From NCBI GenBank assembly GCA_046590705.1, contig JBKJUK010000123.1, positions 1-7,520 of the forward strand: 7,520 nucleotides of DNA, read 5' to 3'. The position numbers were made by a program, and so were the translations under genes. Positions 1 through 6,442 of this stretch are shown one piece after another. Positions within the stretch are counted from its first letter, which is position 1, and each line of letters opens with the position of its first letter. Source of the stretch: JBKJUK01 sp046590705. Its GTDB lineage: Bacteria > Acidobacteriota > Thermoanaerobaculia > Gp7-AA8. The notes beneath the pieces are model-generated. The model worked only from the letters and a program-made list of their open reading frames with translations, ran no database searches and had not been told where the DNA came from.

Positions 1-3
1 GTC

Positions 4-650
4 TCATCGTGGTGATGATAACGCAGCCAGCCGCCCCCACATTGCGGGGCTCCCTCCTGTGTTAGGAGCTAGGCTCGTTGCTTGGGTCCGAATCCAGGGA
101 TGTTCCCCAACCTCCACCATCATCGGCCGATGGTCACTAGGGCCCTTCAACGCGTCGTAGAATCCGACCGACACCTCGCGAATCCGCGGGATCCACGCTT
201 CGGGAATGAAGCAGTAGTCGATATGAAACGGACGGGTTTCCTTCCAGAGGTGATAGTGAGTCGGCTCCTCTGCGGCGTCGGGCCGCGAAAGGCGTGATAC
301 GCGCTCACGAGTCCGAACTCCTCGCGCAATCTGTCGACCAGGTGATTGTGCCGCCGTGCTCCAAATCGCGCGTGACTGTTGAAGTCACCTGCAACGACCG
401 ACGGCGCTGCCTTCAGGAAATCACCATAGCGATCGAGCGACCGCTCCAGCGAGCCGACATAGTTCGGACGCGGCATCGTCCAGATCGCCAGAAGATGAAA
501 CGAAGTGGGCCCGCTGATGCGGACTGGCAATCCGTCCGCGTCGGTCGCCAGAACATCGACCGCAGCCGTGACGCTGTAATCACCTCGGCAGACCACCCCG
601 ATACTCTTCGTCTGCTGCACCTGCTTCCACATGAATGCTCGCGACCTGCG
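4..650 (-). pseudogene. Endonuclease/exonuclease/phosphatase (EEP) family protein, N-truncated and frameshifted
   Basis: This is the C-terminal part of an EEP-fold metal-dependent phosphoesterase. Such enzymes cleave phosphodiester bonds in nucleic acids or small molecules. The frame shows KSIGVVCRGDYSV (about 610-570), then SFHLLAIWTMPRPNYVG and the catalytic motif VVAGDFNSH. Near 280-282 the frame breaks. Moving by one base at that point restores EEPTHYHLWKETRPFHIDYC, IPEAW and the last active-site motif SDHRPM, ending at TGA on 4-6. In its present frame the protein stops at 147 after out-of-frame residues. The N-terminal part of the family, with its usual WN and QE metal ligands, is missing; the upstream frame instead resembles another protein. 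One base missing near 280 explains the break; I see no slippery heptamer for programmed shifting. The left gene boundary is clear, but the right junction near 650 is approximate. Confidence 0.72.
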
Positions 651-854
651 CTCCCTGGATCGGCGTCGACCTACGAATAAGACGGTGGGAAGTGTGCGTC
701 TGACCCAAATGCTTCCTCCAGCGAGTGCAGGTGTCTTCGAACTGAAACACCACACGTCGAGAACTTTCGAGGAGTCGGCTGCGAGTAGGACGGCAGCTCG
801 CTTCTCCTCCTTCGTGGACCAGTCGATACCCAACACGAGTGAACTCGTACTCAT
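620..854 (-). pseudogene. Start of a second gene coupled to the HNH gene; DUF429-like N-terminus, frame lost
   Basis: The ATG at 852-854 overlaps the TGA of the HNH gene as ATGA, the usual sign of translational coupling. The first residues read MSTSSLVLGIDWSTKEEKRA and then AADSSKVLDVW. A hydrophobic strand ending in GIDWS resembles the start of DUF429-type RNase H-like proteins; this is a remembered likeness, not a firm hit. After about 45 residues the frame looks unnatural. The other two frames hold short protein-like pieces, HLHSLEEAFGSDAH near 730-690 and STPIQGAQVASIHVEAG near 665-615, as if several small indels had occurred. The frame then joins the EEP remnant. A longer start at 881 would only add nine residues inside the HNH gene and is unlikely. 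The gene is probably inactive. It could instead be the N-terminus of a lineage-specific protein that I do not know. Confidence 0.45.
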
Positions 855-1810
855 CCCAGGAATCGATTCTCGTTGTGCCATGCGAGGGCATCGATGTGTG
901 GTCGATCTCGCATGTCTTGCGGTAGACGTATGGAGGTTCCGTGTAACGCGTAGTACTCGCGGCCGTTCTCAAACTCTTCCTTGATCTTTCGACTTACTTC
1001 GAACCGGTACTCCGGCGTCACTGTTACGTAGCCGCTATCGAACAGCTTGTGAACGTCAGCGCGGAGGAGAATTCCGTTGTTCCTCGAGTGCTGCTCCACG
1101 AGGCTGTAGTCTCGAATATGAGCGGCTTCGAGTGCAGGCAGTGTCTTTTCGCTCGTGATGGCGCATCTGCGACCATAAGAGTCGAGAACGGCAATCCGAA
1201 AGCTTCGCTGTCCAAGGCGGGGGCGAACGCGACTCGCCTCGCCGTATCCGGCAACGGACAGCTGCCCATCTGTAGAAATCGTATTGGCGGACCAATGGTC
1301 ATACATGCCCGCTCGCTGAACGCGTGACTGGCACTCGAGCCAGACCCGCTCACCTTCACCTTTCGTGAGGTCGTAGGACTTGCCCTGAACGATGGGGCCG
1401 GCGTAGTCGTCCGGAACACGAATCCAGTCCGCCTCCGCGAAGAACGTCGGCTCGTGTATGAGAATGCAGCCGATCCAGAAGTCCTGCTTCAAATCAACAT
1501 CGAGACCGAATCGACCGCGGATCCTCGCAAGTCGCGACCGCATTTCACCGAAGGTCGCTGCTCCGTTCGCAGCGCCGTAAACCTGCCAGGCCATCGAAAC
1601 AGGAAGCGACGAGAAATGCGCGAAGTACCCGAACCCCGCGATCGCGTGATGAGGCTTCTTTAGTTTGAAAAAGAACGGCTCGCCAGGCTGTAGGGCTTTG
1701 AATGAGGTATCAGAACCAGGTTTCCAGAAGTTCACCTCGTTGATCGGAGGCTCAAAGCCGCGCAGGTAGGAGTACCAGTCGTAGTCGGTATTCCCTACGT
1801 AGCCGCGCAT
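851..1810 (-). CDS. HNH endonuclease with EVE/PUA-like N-terminal reader domain (modification-dependent type)
   Basis: This is an intact 319-residue protein, a normal length for the family. Residues about 1-145 look like an EVE/PUA-type domain (WYSYLRGF, NEVNFWKPG, PGEPFFFKLKKPHHAIAGFG, LPVSMAW), a fold that reads modified bases in DNA. Residues about 205-290 are an HNH_2 nuclease domain: GRRCAITSEKTLPALEAAHI carries C216 and H231, then NNGILLRADVHKLFD supplies N245, D252 and H254, followed by YVTVTPEYRFEVS. Characterised EVE/PUA-HNH enzymes such as VcaM4I cut DNA containing 5-methyl- or 5-hydroxymethylcytosine. By analogy this may be a type IV-like restriction enzyme, but its target base is not visible. 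The start fits the family, which opens with MRGYVG. There is no Shine-Dalgarno sequence, and a TATAAT 7 bases upstream suggests a leaderless mRNA. No methyltransferase gene is nearby. The stop overlaps the next start (ATGA). Confidence 0.86.
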   Translation of the reverse strand: MRGYVGNTDYDWYSYLRGFEPPINEVNFWKPGSDTSFKALQPGEPFFFKLKKPHHAIAGFGYFAHFSSLPVSMAWQVYGAANGAATFGEMRSRLARIRGRFGLDVDLKQDFWIGCILIHEPTFFAEADWIRVPDDYAGPIVQGKSYDLTKGEGERVWLECQSRVQRAGMYDHWSANTISTDGQLSVAGYGEASRVRPRLGQRSFRIAVLDSYGRRCAITSEKTLPALEAAHIRDYSLVEQHSRNNGILLRADVHKLFDSGYVTVTPEYRFEVSRKIKEEFENGREYYALHGTSIRLPQDMRDRPHIDALAWHNENRFLG

Positions 1811-1817
1811 GTCATTG

Positions 1818-1823
1818 ATTATA
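1818..1823 (-). promoter_or_regulatory. -10 box of the HNH gene promoter, probably giving a leaderless mRNA
   Basis: The minus strand reads TATAAT here, a perfect -10 hexamer, followed by CAATGAC and then the ATG at 1810. A start of transcription about 7 bases downstream falls on or next to that ATG. No ribosome binding site precedes the ATG, which agrees with a leaderless transcript. With a 17-base spacer the -35 box would be 1841-1846 (GTGTCG), a poor match, so the promoter may depend on an activator or be weak. Confidence 0.6.
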
Positions 1824-1839
1824 GCCGCGCAGACCGGTC

Positions 1840-1858
1840 CGACACGCGCAGCGTGTCG
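1840..1858. promoter_or_regulatory. 8-bp inverted repeat over the -35 region of the HNH promoter, possible operator
   Basis: CGACACGC and GCGTGTCG form a perfect 8-bp inverted repeat around the three bases GCA. The left arm coincides with the expected -35 position of the HNH promoter (1841-1846). Because transcription should start near 1810, the repeat is upstream of the mRNA. It is therefore more likely a protein-binding site than an RNA attenuator. A repeat of this size can occur by chance about once in a window like this when loop length is free, so its position is the main argument. Confidence 0.35.
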
Positions 1859-2029
1859 TGCGTGAGCGGTTTGTGAACGCTGTTAATCAACTGCAGGAAT
1901 CGTCTCAGAGATCTGATGCAACCTCACACTATGGGTAGTCGGCGAAAATCGTAACGAGAACCGAAGACCGAAGATGTGACCTCGCTACCCTTCGGAATCG
2001 TTGCAAACCGAGGTATTCTCGGAGTCGCG

Positions 2030-2365
2030 ATGAACAGCCGTTTTGAATACCTCTATCGCGACGCCTCGAACTACAAGCGGTGGCGGAGTGTTGTCTTCTC
2101 CGGAGCGCCGACCAGAGCGCTCGAGTCGCGTATCCGCGCGAGCCTTCACGACGGCGAATGGTTCATCGCCAATCAAGTGAGACTGCCCAACCTCTTCTTC
2201 CTTGATTTCCCGGTTAATGACGACGACCACTGCTGGCACGAGTTCAGTGCGATCGAAGCGACCGAATTGTCGCCTGACGACCCACTGCAGCGGGCCATCG
2301 CCGGCTTCGCCGCCGAACTCGCCGAAGCCCACCACGTCGGCTGGCGCCAATTCGCGCGAACGTGA
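2030..2365 (+). CDS. Small acidic protein of unknown function
   Basis: The 111-residue protein begins MNSRFEYLYRDASNYKRW and contains DGEWFIANQVRLPNLFFLDF and DDHCWHEFSAIEATE. I recall similar uncharacterised proteins that start with an aromatic-rich FEYLYRDASNYK strand and carry a WHEF motif, but know no function for them. There is no signal peptide or membrane segment, so it should be cytosolic. The ATG at 2030 is preferred because GGAG lies 5 bases before it and the familiar sequence starts there; an upstream GTG at 1976 in the same frame has no ribosome binding site. The gene is divergent from the HNH endonuclease across 219 bases and convergent with the nuclease-helicase. It could be a regulator, inhibitor or immunity-type partner of a neighbour, but this rests only on position. 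Confidence 0.75.
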   Translation: MNSRFEYLYRDASNYKRWRSVVFSGAPTRALESRIRASLHDGEWFIANQVRLPNLFFLDFPVNDDDHCWHEFSAIEATELSPDDPLQRAIAGFAAELAEAHHVGWRQFART

Positions 2366-2378
2366 GAAAGCGCCGTAG

Positions 2379-2406
2379 GAGCGCCGGCAGGCGGGCGGCC
2401 GCGCTC
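2379..2406. terminator. GC-rich hairpin between convergent genes, possible terminator
   Basis: GAGCGC (2379-2384) pairs with GCGCTC (2401-2406). After a one-base bulge, GGC pairs with GCC to lengthen the stem to nine pairs around a loop of about nine bases. It lies between the stop at 2365 and the oppositely oriented stop at 2454, the right place for a shared terminator. No clear T-run follows on the plus strand; on the minus strand only a short TTTCT appears further on. Efficiency is uncertain. Confidence 0.35.
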
Positions 2407-2453
2407 GCACTCTGTGACGACTTACGAAGAGCTGCAACAAAGCGCGGACCCCA

Positions 2454-4463
2454 TCACTCCAACTCCTGCACTCCCGCCTCCCGCAGAAATCGATACGTCG
2501 CGTCGTAATACTCTGGCGGTCGCGTCGCATCGCGACGCTCGCCGGGCGGCACGAAGATCACCATCCCCTGACGCGCGCGTGTCAGCAGTACGCGATACGC
2601 ATTGAGCAGATACCGTTGATTGTCGCGGTTATTGACGTTCTGCCACTTGCTGCCGCGAAAATCGTGAAAGCCCCAGCCGCCGGAGTGATAGCGAAGGTCG
2701 CCGTCCCAGTTCACGCAGGTCCAGTCGAGTTCCAGCCCCTGCACCTGAAATTCCGTTGCAGCGTCTTCGAGGTAGTAGCTCGAGCGGGTGTCATTACGAT
2801 CGTTCAGGAACCAGTGCACCGGATCGATATCGACACGCACATCGATCGCGTGCGGCTTGAGCCGCATCGCCTTCGACGAAGCCACGAGACCGAATCGCTC
2901 CGAGCCGCGCGCGTGATCACGAACCCATTCCTTCGCCGCGTCGAGATCTCGCGTGATGACGAGCGGGTAACGCTCCGCTAACTCCTCATAACTTCGTCGC
3001 GCTGTCGCGATATCACGATCGAGCAGCGCCTTCACGAATGCAGAGACATTCTCGGCACGGAACGATCGCATCGAGACCGACAGATGAAGGCAGTCGTCGA
3101 GGAACGTGTCAGGTCGCGATCGCACCAGGTCCACCGCACGACCTGCTGCGTATTCGCTGTCGGTCAGGCGAGAGGAGATGTGCATGCGCCAATGCGGAAA
3201 CGACGCTCGCACCGCATCCAGCCATGAGTCGATGCCTGCTTCGCCGGTGTTGATCTCTTGGCCGCCGCCGACAAGGCAAACGACCACTCCCCAGTCCTGA
3301 TGTCGATCGAGATAGGAGATGAGAAAGTCCGGCTCCGACTGATCGAAGCCTTCGATGCCTTTCTTGCGCCGCATGAAGCTCTCTGTCTGCTTGCGCGTCC
3401 ATGCTCGCTGCGCTTCGTCGAACACCGCGACGTGCTCCGCCGGCGGATTCGTTTTGTCGACAATCGCTTCATCCCGGAAGTGATGCACGTTCTGAATGAA
3501 CTGCTTCACGCTCTCGCCGACTTTTCCCTTGCGCACCTTCACGCCCTGCGCCTTCTGTCGTTCAACCTCGTCACGCGTCAGCGCTTCACGCAGCACCGCC
3601 ACCAGCGGACCATTGCCCGACAGAAACACTGCTGGATCGTTCGCATGCTCCTCGCGGCGCCGCGTCGCGACATTGAGTCCGACTAGGGTCTTCCCCGCAC
3701 CCGGCACGCCGGTCACGAAGCAGATTACCTTCCGCCGCTTCTCCTTCGCCTCGGCGACGATCGCCTCGATGTGTGTTGAAGTGAGACGAAGATTCTCCGC
3801 GCCTGCGTCATACCGAGCAATGTCTTCAACCGAATGCTGCGCGTACAGCGCCCGCGCCGCTTCTATGATCGTCGGCGTTGGTCGGTAAGGCGATATCAGC
3901 CAATGCTGCGCATCGATTTCCCCTCCACGAAAGCGCGTCAGCGCTCCCTCGATGATATCGCGCAGCAGCGACGGCGCCGCCGGAACCGGATGACAGACGC
4001 CATCACGATCCGAATGCAGCGCGAATCCCCGCGGCTCGGTCGCCTCCGTGGCAATCGCGATCGGCACGATTGTCAGCCTATGACTCGCCTCATGAAAGTT
4101 TTTCAGGTCCAGCGCGTAATCCCACACCTGCTCGATCGCCGCCCGGTCCACGTGCGCCGCACCAACCTTGAACTCGATCGCGAACGCGATATCGCCGATC
4201 AGCACCACCGCATCGATACGCCGTCCCATGCGCGGAATGCTGAACTCGAAGAAGACTGCGCCGTCAATCCCGCGCAGTTGCTCGCGGAGAATGCGAATCT
4301 GCCCCAGCCACGCATCCCGCTGCGTCGTCTCGACGGAGAAGGTGCTGCGGCGCGTCAGCTCACCGAGGATAGTGTCAGAGGAGATGCTGAGGAAAGCCGC
4401 GAGCGAACTCGCGTACCACGCACGTCGCGAAGCGTCAACTTGTGTCTGAAGTTCGAGAGCCAT
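2454..4463 (-). CDS. PD-(D/E)XK-like nuclease fused to DUF2075/Schlafen-like superfamily 1 helicase
   Basis: The 669-residue protein has two parts. The N-terminus opens with AWYASSLAAFL; then GRRIDAVVLIG (D84) and FAIEFKVG (E97, K99) give the D...ExK pattern of a PD-(D/E)XK nuclease. The C-terminal part is a superfamily 1 ATPase/helicase of the DUF2075 (Schlafen-like) type. Walker A is GVPGAGKT (252-259), Walker B VFDEAQRAW (347-355), a motif III-like GGGQEIN (399-405), EFQVQGLELD (571-580), and motif VI YRVLLTRARQGMVIFVPPG (623-641). All key residues are present. Such enzymes act on DNA or RNA with ATP; the staphylococcal immunity protein Nhi is, as I recall, a related nuclease-helicase. The start at 4463 (MALELQTQ) is preferred to 4595 because the family homology begins just after it and the extra residues look noncoding. 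Only a weak ribosome binding site is seen. The gene appears to be transcribed alone. Confidence 0.88.
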   Translation of the reverse strand: MALELQTQVDASRRAWYASSLAAFLSISSDTILGELTRRSTFSVETTQRDAWLGQIRILREQLRGIDGAVFFEFSIPRMGRRIDAVVLIGDIAFAIEFKVGAAHVDRAAIEQVWDYALDLKNFHEASHRLTIVPIAIATEATEPRGFALHSDRDGVCHPVPAAPSLLRDIIEGALTRFRGGEIDAQHWLISPYRPTPTIIEAARALYAQHSVEDIARYDAGAENLRLTSTHIEAIVAEAKEKRRKVICFVTGVPGAGKTLVGLNVATRRREEHANDPAVFLSGNGPLVAVLREALTRDEVERQKAQGVKVRKGKVGESVKQFIQNVHHFRDEAIVDKTNPPAEHVAVFDEAQRAWTRKQTESFMRRKKGIEGFDQSEPDFLISYLDRHQDWGVVVCLVGGGQEINTGEAGIDSWLDAVRASFPHWRMHISSRLTDSEYAAGRAVDLVRSRPDTFLDDCLHLSVSMRSFRAENVSAFVKALLDRDIATARRSYEELAERYPLVITRDLDAAKEWVRDHARGSERFGLVASSKAMRLKPHAIDVRVDIDPVHWFLNDRNDTRSSYYLEDAATEFQVQGLELDWTCVNWDGDLRYHSGGWGFHDFRGSKWQNVNNRDNQRYLLNAYRVLLTRARQGMVIFVPPGERRDATRPPEYYDATYRFLREAGVQELE

Positions 4464-4872
4464 GGACCAGATGATGCCAGGACGGCCGCGGAATCTCGAG
4501 CAATGAAACCGAAGCCAACGTCTGACCCTGAGGCCTCCCTCCCTGCCATCCGACATCCGTTGCGGTTGTGAATCCCGTCTCGGCCCTCGCGGCAATCATC
4601 CCTTCGCGCGATAGGCTGCCGTCCAAGTGTTGCGCGCTGCCGGGTCTTTTACTACTTCCGATTCCAGAGGTATCCCCCATTTAAAAAGTGGTCGCCCTGC
4701 GGCATGGTCGGGGGCAGCTGGAAACCTTCGTATCGCTCGCAAACCGCATCGTGATCGAGAGGGATTCTTTAGGGTCAGATGCACACTTTCCATGATCTTA
4801 TTGTGACTCTCGCGAACGCGACGATCGGGTCCCATCTTCAGTCGCACCTTCGCTCTGAAATTAACGAGTCGT
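4464..4872. other. 409-base gap without a convincing gene; short inverted repeat and a possible gene relic
   Basis: The gap lies between the Mrr gene and the helicase gene, both on the minus strand. TCTGACCCT (4521-4529) and its complement AGGGTCAGA (4771-4779) face each other about 240 bases apart. The second copy continues as TGCACACTTTCC, which recalls end sequences of REP-type elements moved by REP-associated tyrosine transposases. No transposase is present, and a 9-base match at this distance is expected by chance. On the minus strand, 4756-4652 reads YEGFQLPPTMPQGDHFLNGG and ends in a stop. It looks protein-like but has no start and no family I know, so it may be a gene relic. The helicase promoter should lie here, but no good -35/-10 pair was found. 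Confidence 0.4.
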
Positions 4873-5868
4873 TTAATCTGCCGCTGGCCAGTACACCTTC
4901 ACCAGCGCGATGAGCGCGCGTCCTTCGAGGTCGAAATTGTCGTAGTGCGTGACGACGAGGCGGGCGAGTTCGTCGAGGTCTACGAGTGTGGCCGGTGTGT
5001 TCGAGCGCTCAGCTTCGTACTTCGCTTCTTTGGTGAATCCGCCGGTGCTGACGTAGAGGCCACGGTCGCCCGGGCGCAGGCCGCCGAGGAAGCTGCGAAG
5101 GTCCTGCGAGCCGATGGCGGTCTTCGAGCGGTGCTTCACTTCGACTTTGATCCGCGGCTCCTGCAGACCTAGGCCGTCGGGTGATGCAAGAACGTCCACA
5201 CCGCGGTCGGGTCCCTTCTCACTCACGCGCGTCTTGAACCCCATAGCTCGCAGAATTGCGGCGGAGAGCTCTTCCATTTCGGCGTCGTCGAGTCGGAGGA
5301 TCTTATCTTTGATCAACTCGTGGGCGCGTTGCTTCGTATCGTTCTTGGTCGTCTCCAGCTCTTCGCGCTCTGTAGCAAGTTCGGTGATGGCCGCACCTGC
5401 AGGATTCTTCGATGCACTCACGAGTTCGTCCCACACTTCATTGGTGACGGCGAAGAGCGAGAGAGTGCTCCCGAGGGAGTTGCGCGACGCGACGCGCAGC
5501 GCGTCACGCGAGACCTCGCCGGTCCAGCGAACCTTTCGCAGATGGTCGTAGTCACCGATCACACCCGGTTTGTGGACGTAGTCGCCGTCAACGGTCCCGA
5601 GAAAGTAACGACGTGATGGCGGATCGTAGGTGACGACGTTGTCGCCGATCTGCATGACGGAACGGAACTTCCGCAGCATGGCCACGGCGTTGTGCACCGC
5701 GCCCGGTTTCTCCCCCGGATTGGCGCGTTCGTATGCTTCGCGGATTGCTTCGGCGGTCGTCGCGTTCGTCAAATCGCCTGTATGGCCAAAGCCAAGCGCG
5801 ACGTAACCTTTCTTAAAGTCTTCAATCAAGTCTCCGCCACTCGCGCGGATAAGCCAAGTGTTAGGCAT
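4873..5868 (-). CDS. Mrr-type (type IV) restriction endonuclease with N-terminal PUA/EVE-like domain
   Basis: The 331-residue protein begins TWLIRASGGDLIEDFKKGYV. Residues about 4-145 resemble the PUA/EVE-type domain found at the start of many McrB- and Mrr-like proteins (FRSVMQIGDNVVTYDP, YFLGTVDGDY, VRWTGEV). A charged helix (about 162-192) links it to an Mrr catalytic domain. The PD-(D/E)XK motifs are GPDRGVDVLASPDG (D221, D225) and IKVEVKHR (E243, K245), followed by GSQDLRSFLGGL (Q255) and GLYVSTGGFTKEA. Mrr enzymes cut DNA carrying foreign modifications and need no partner methylase; the specificity here cannot be read. The start is well supported by GAGGAG five bases before the ATG. The protein looks complete, with all catalytic residues. 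It is probably monocistronic, divergent from the zinc-knuckle gene at 6042 across 173 bases, and 409 bases from the helicase gene. Confidence 0.88.
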   Translation of the reverse strand: MPNTWLIRASGGDLIEDFKKGYVALGFGHTGDLTNATTAEAIREAYERANPGEKPGAVHNAVAMLRKFRSVMQIGDNVVTYDPPSRRYFLGTVDGDYVHKPGVIGDYDHLRKVRWTGEVSRDALRVASRNSLGSTLSLFAVTNEVWDELVSASKNPAGAAITELATEREELETTKNDTKQRAHELIKDKILRLDDAEMEELSAAILRAMGFKTRVSEKGPDRGVDVLASPDGLGLQEPRIKVEVKHRSKTAIGSQDLRSFLGGLRPGDRGLYVSTGGFTKEAKYEAERSNTPATLVDLDELARLVVTHYDNFDLEGRALIALVKVYWPAAD

Positions 5869-6041
5869 GATGTCTCCTCACGTCTTGCGACTCGCGCTGC
5901 ATGTCGAAAAGCTTCGCTGCGCGTTCAACGATACATCTTAGCGGTGCCTGGCGTAATCAGCACCGATCCCACGGCGGTCTCAGGAGCCGCAGAGACGGTT
6001 TGGCACCTCTCGCGCTTGCTCACTACTGCGAGGTGACGAAC

Positions 6042-6248
6042 ATGCCAAAGGCGACCAACTGCCTCTTGAACGATCAGCAACTGCAAATAGACGACGCGCT
6101 TCAGTTGCGCCGAGGGATGGAGAAGTCGCCGTCATTTCGGTGCGTCGAGTGCGGCAAGCCGGTGCGCGCTCATTCGCTCGGCTCGACCGGTCAGGCTGCG
6201 CACTTCGAGCATCTCGAAAAGAATCGAAACTGTTCGCGCAGCGGTTGA
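6042..6248 (+). CDS. Small zinc-knuckle protein (CxxC...HxxH...C)
   Basis: The 68-residue protein contains SFRCVECGKPVRAHSLGSTG followed by QAAHFEHLEKNRNCS. C34, C37, H54, H57 and C64 make a likely zinc-binding site. This pattern resembles the short zinc motif at the start of CoiA-like proteins and of several small stand-alone bacterial proteins whose role is unknown; I cannot assign one. The start is chosen because GAGGTG lies about seven bases before the ATG, and the frame upstream to 5901 looks noncoding. It is divergent from the Mrr gene and is followed by a hairpin at 6298-6313. There is no signal peptide. It could bind nucleic acid or be a structural zinc module of a larger machine. Confidence 0.7.
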   Translation: MPKATNCLLNDQQLQIDDALQLRRGMEKSPSFRCVECGKPVRAHSLGSTGQAAHFEHLEKNRNCSRSG

Positions 6249-6297
6249 GCGATCGAAGGTCGGACTGATTGCGTACGATCCCCCGCGCTGGACGCTC

Positions 6298-6313
6298 AAC
6301 CGGACACCGGTTT
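6298..6313 (+). terminator. Short hairpin followed by TTT, weak terminator candidate
   Basis: AACCGG and CCGGTT form a perfect 6-bp stem around ACA, ending in TTT, 50 bases after the zinc-knuckle gene. The T-run is short and is then broken by CACTCTC, so termination would be weak. The same palindrome could also be a protein-binding site. Confidence 0.35.
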
Positions 6314-6331
6314 CACTCTCGACGACGGTAC

Positions 6332-6426
6332 ATGCTAAGAATCACTGGTCAGTAGCCGGCGCCGAAGTTCGCGACGACTGTCGGGGGCTTTCTCGTAGCG
6401 CACCCCTGAAGTGATGGGCTTAGCAT
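6332..6426. repeat. Long interrupted inverted repeat just before the gene at 6443
   Basis: ATGCTAAG-A-ATCACT (6332-6346) is complementary to AGTGAT-GGG-CTTAGCAT (6410-6426), giving 14 base pairs interrupted by a 1-by-3 internal loop. About 63 bases lie between the arms. The right arm ends 16 bases before the ATG at 6443, so in an mRNA it would be a leader structure. In DNA it could be a fold-back recombination site or the ends of a very short miniature element. It lacks the AAC/GTT core triplets required of integron attC sites. Confidence 0.5.
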
Positions 6427-6442
6427 AATGGTGGGAGGGAGC

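Noticed and set aside
276..285. Programmed -1 frameshift in the EEP gene
   Set aside because: No slippery heptamer is present, and the gene also lacks its N-terminus, so ordinary decay or a sequence error is simpler.
1961..1974. Tandem CCGAAGA repeat before the 2030 gene
   Set aside because: Only two copies of seven bases; within chance and without positional meaning.
4464..4595. Longer N-terminus for the nuclease-helicase
   Set aside because: The extra 44 residues are rich in R and G, look noncoding and precede the family homology; the ATG at 4463 is the better start.
4596..4847. 83-codon minus-strand open frame
   Set aside because: No ribosome binding site and no recognisable family; a different frame in the same stretch looks more protein-like.
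4859..4876. AT-rich palindrome over the Mrr stop codon as a terminator
   Set aside because: The arms leave a one-base loop, the stem is AT-rich and there is no useful T-run, so it would not make a stable RNA hairpin.
5491..5505. GACGCG-CAG-CGCGTC hairpin, similar in form to the one at 1840-1858
   Set aside because: It lies inside the Mrr coding region in GC-rich codons and has no positional reason to be regulatory.
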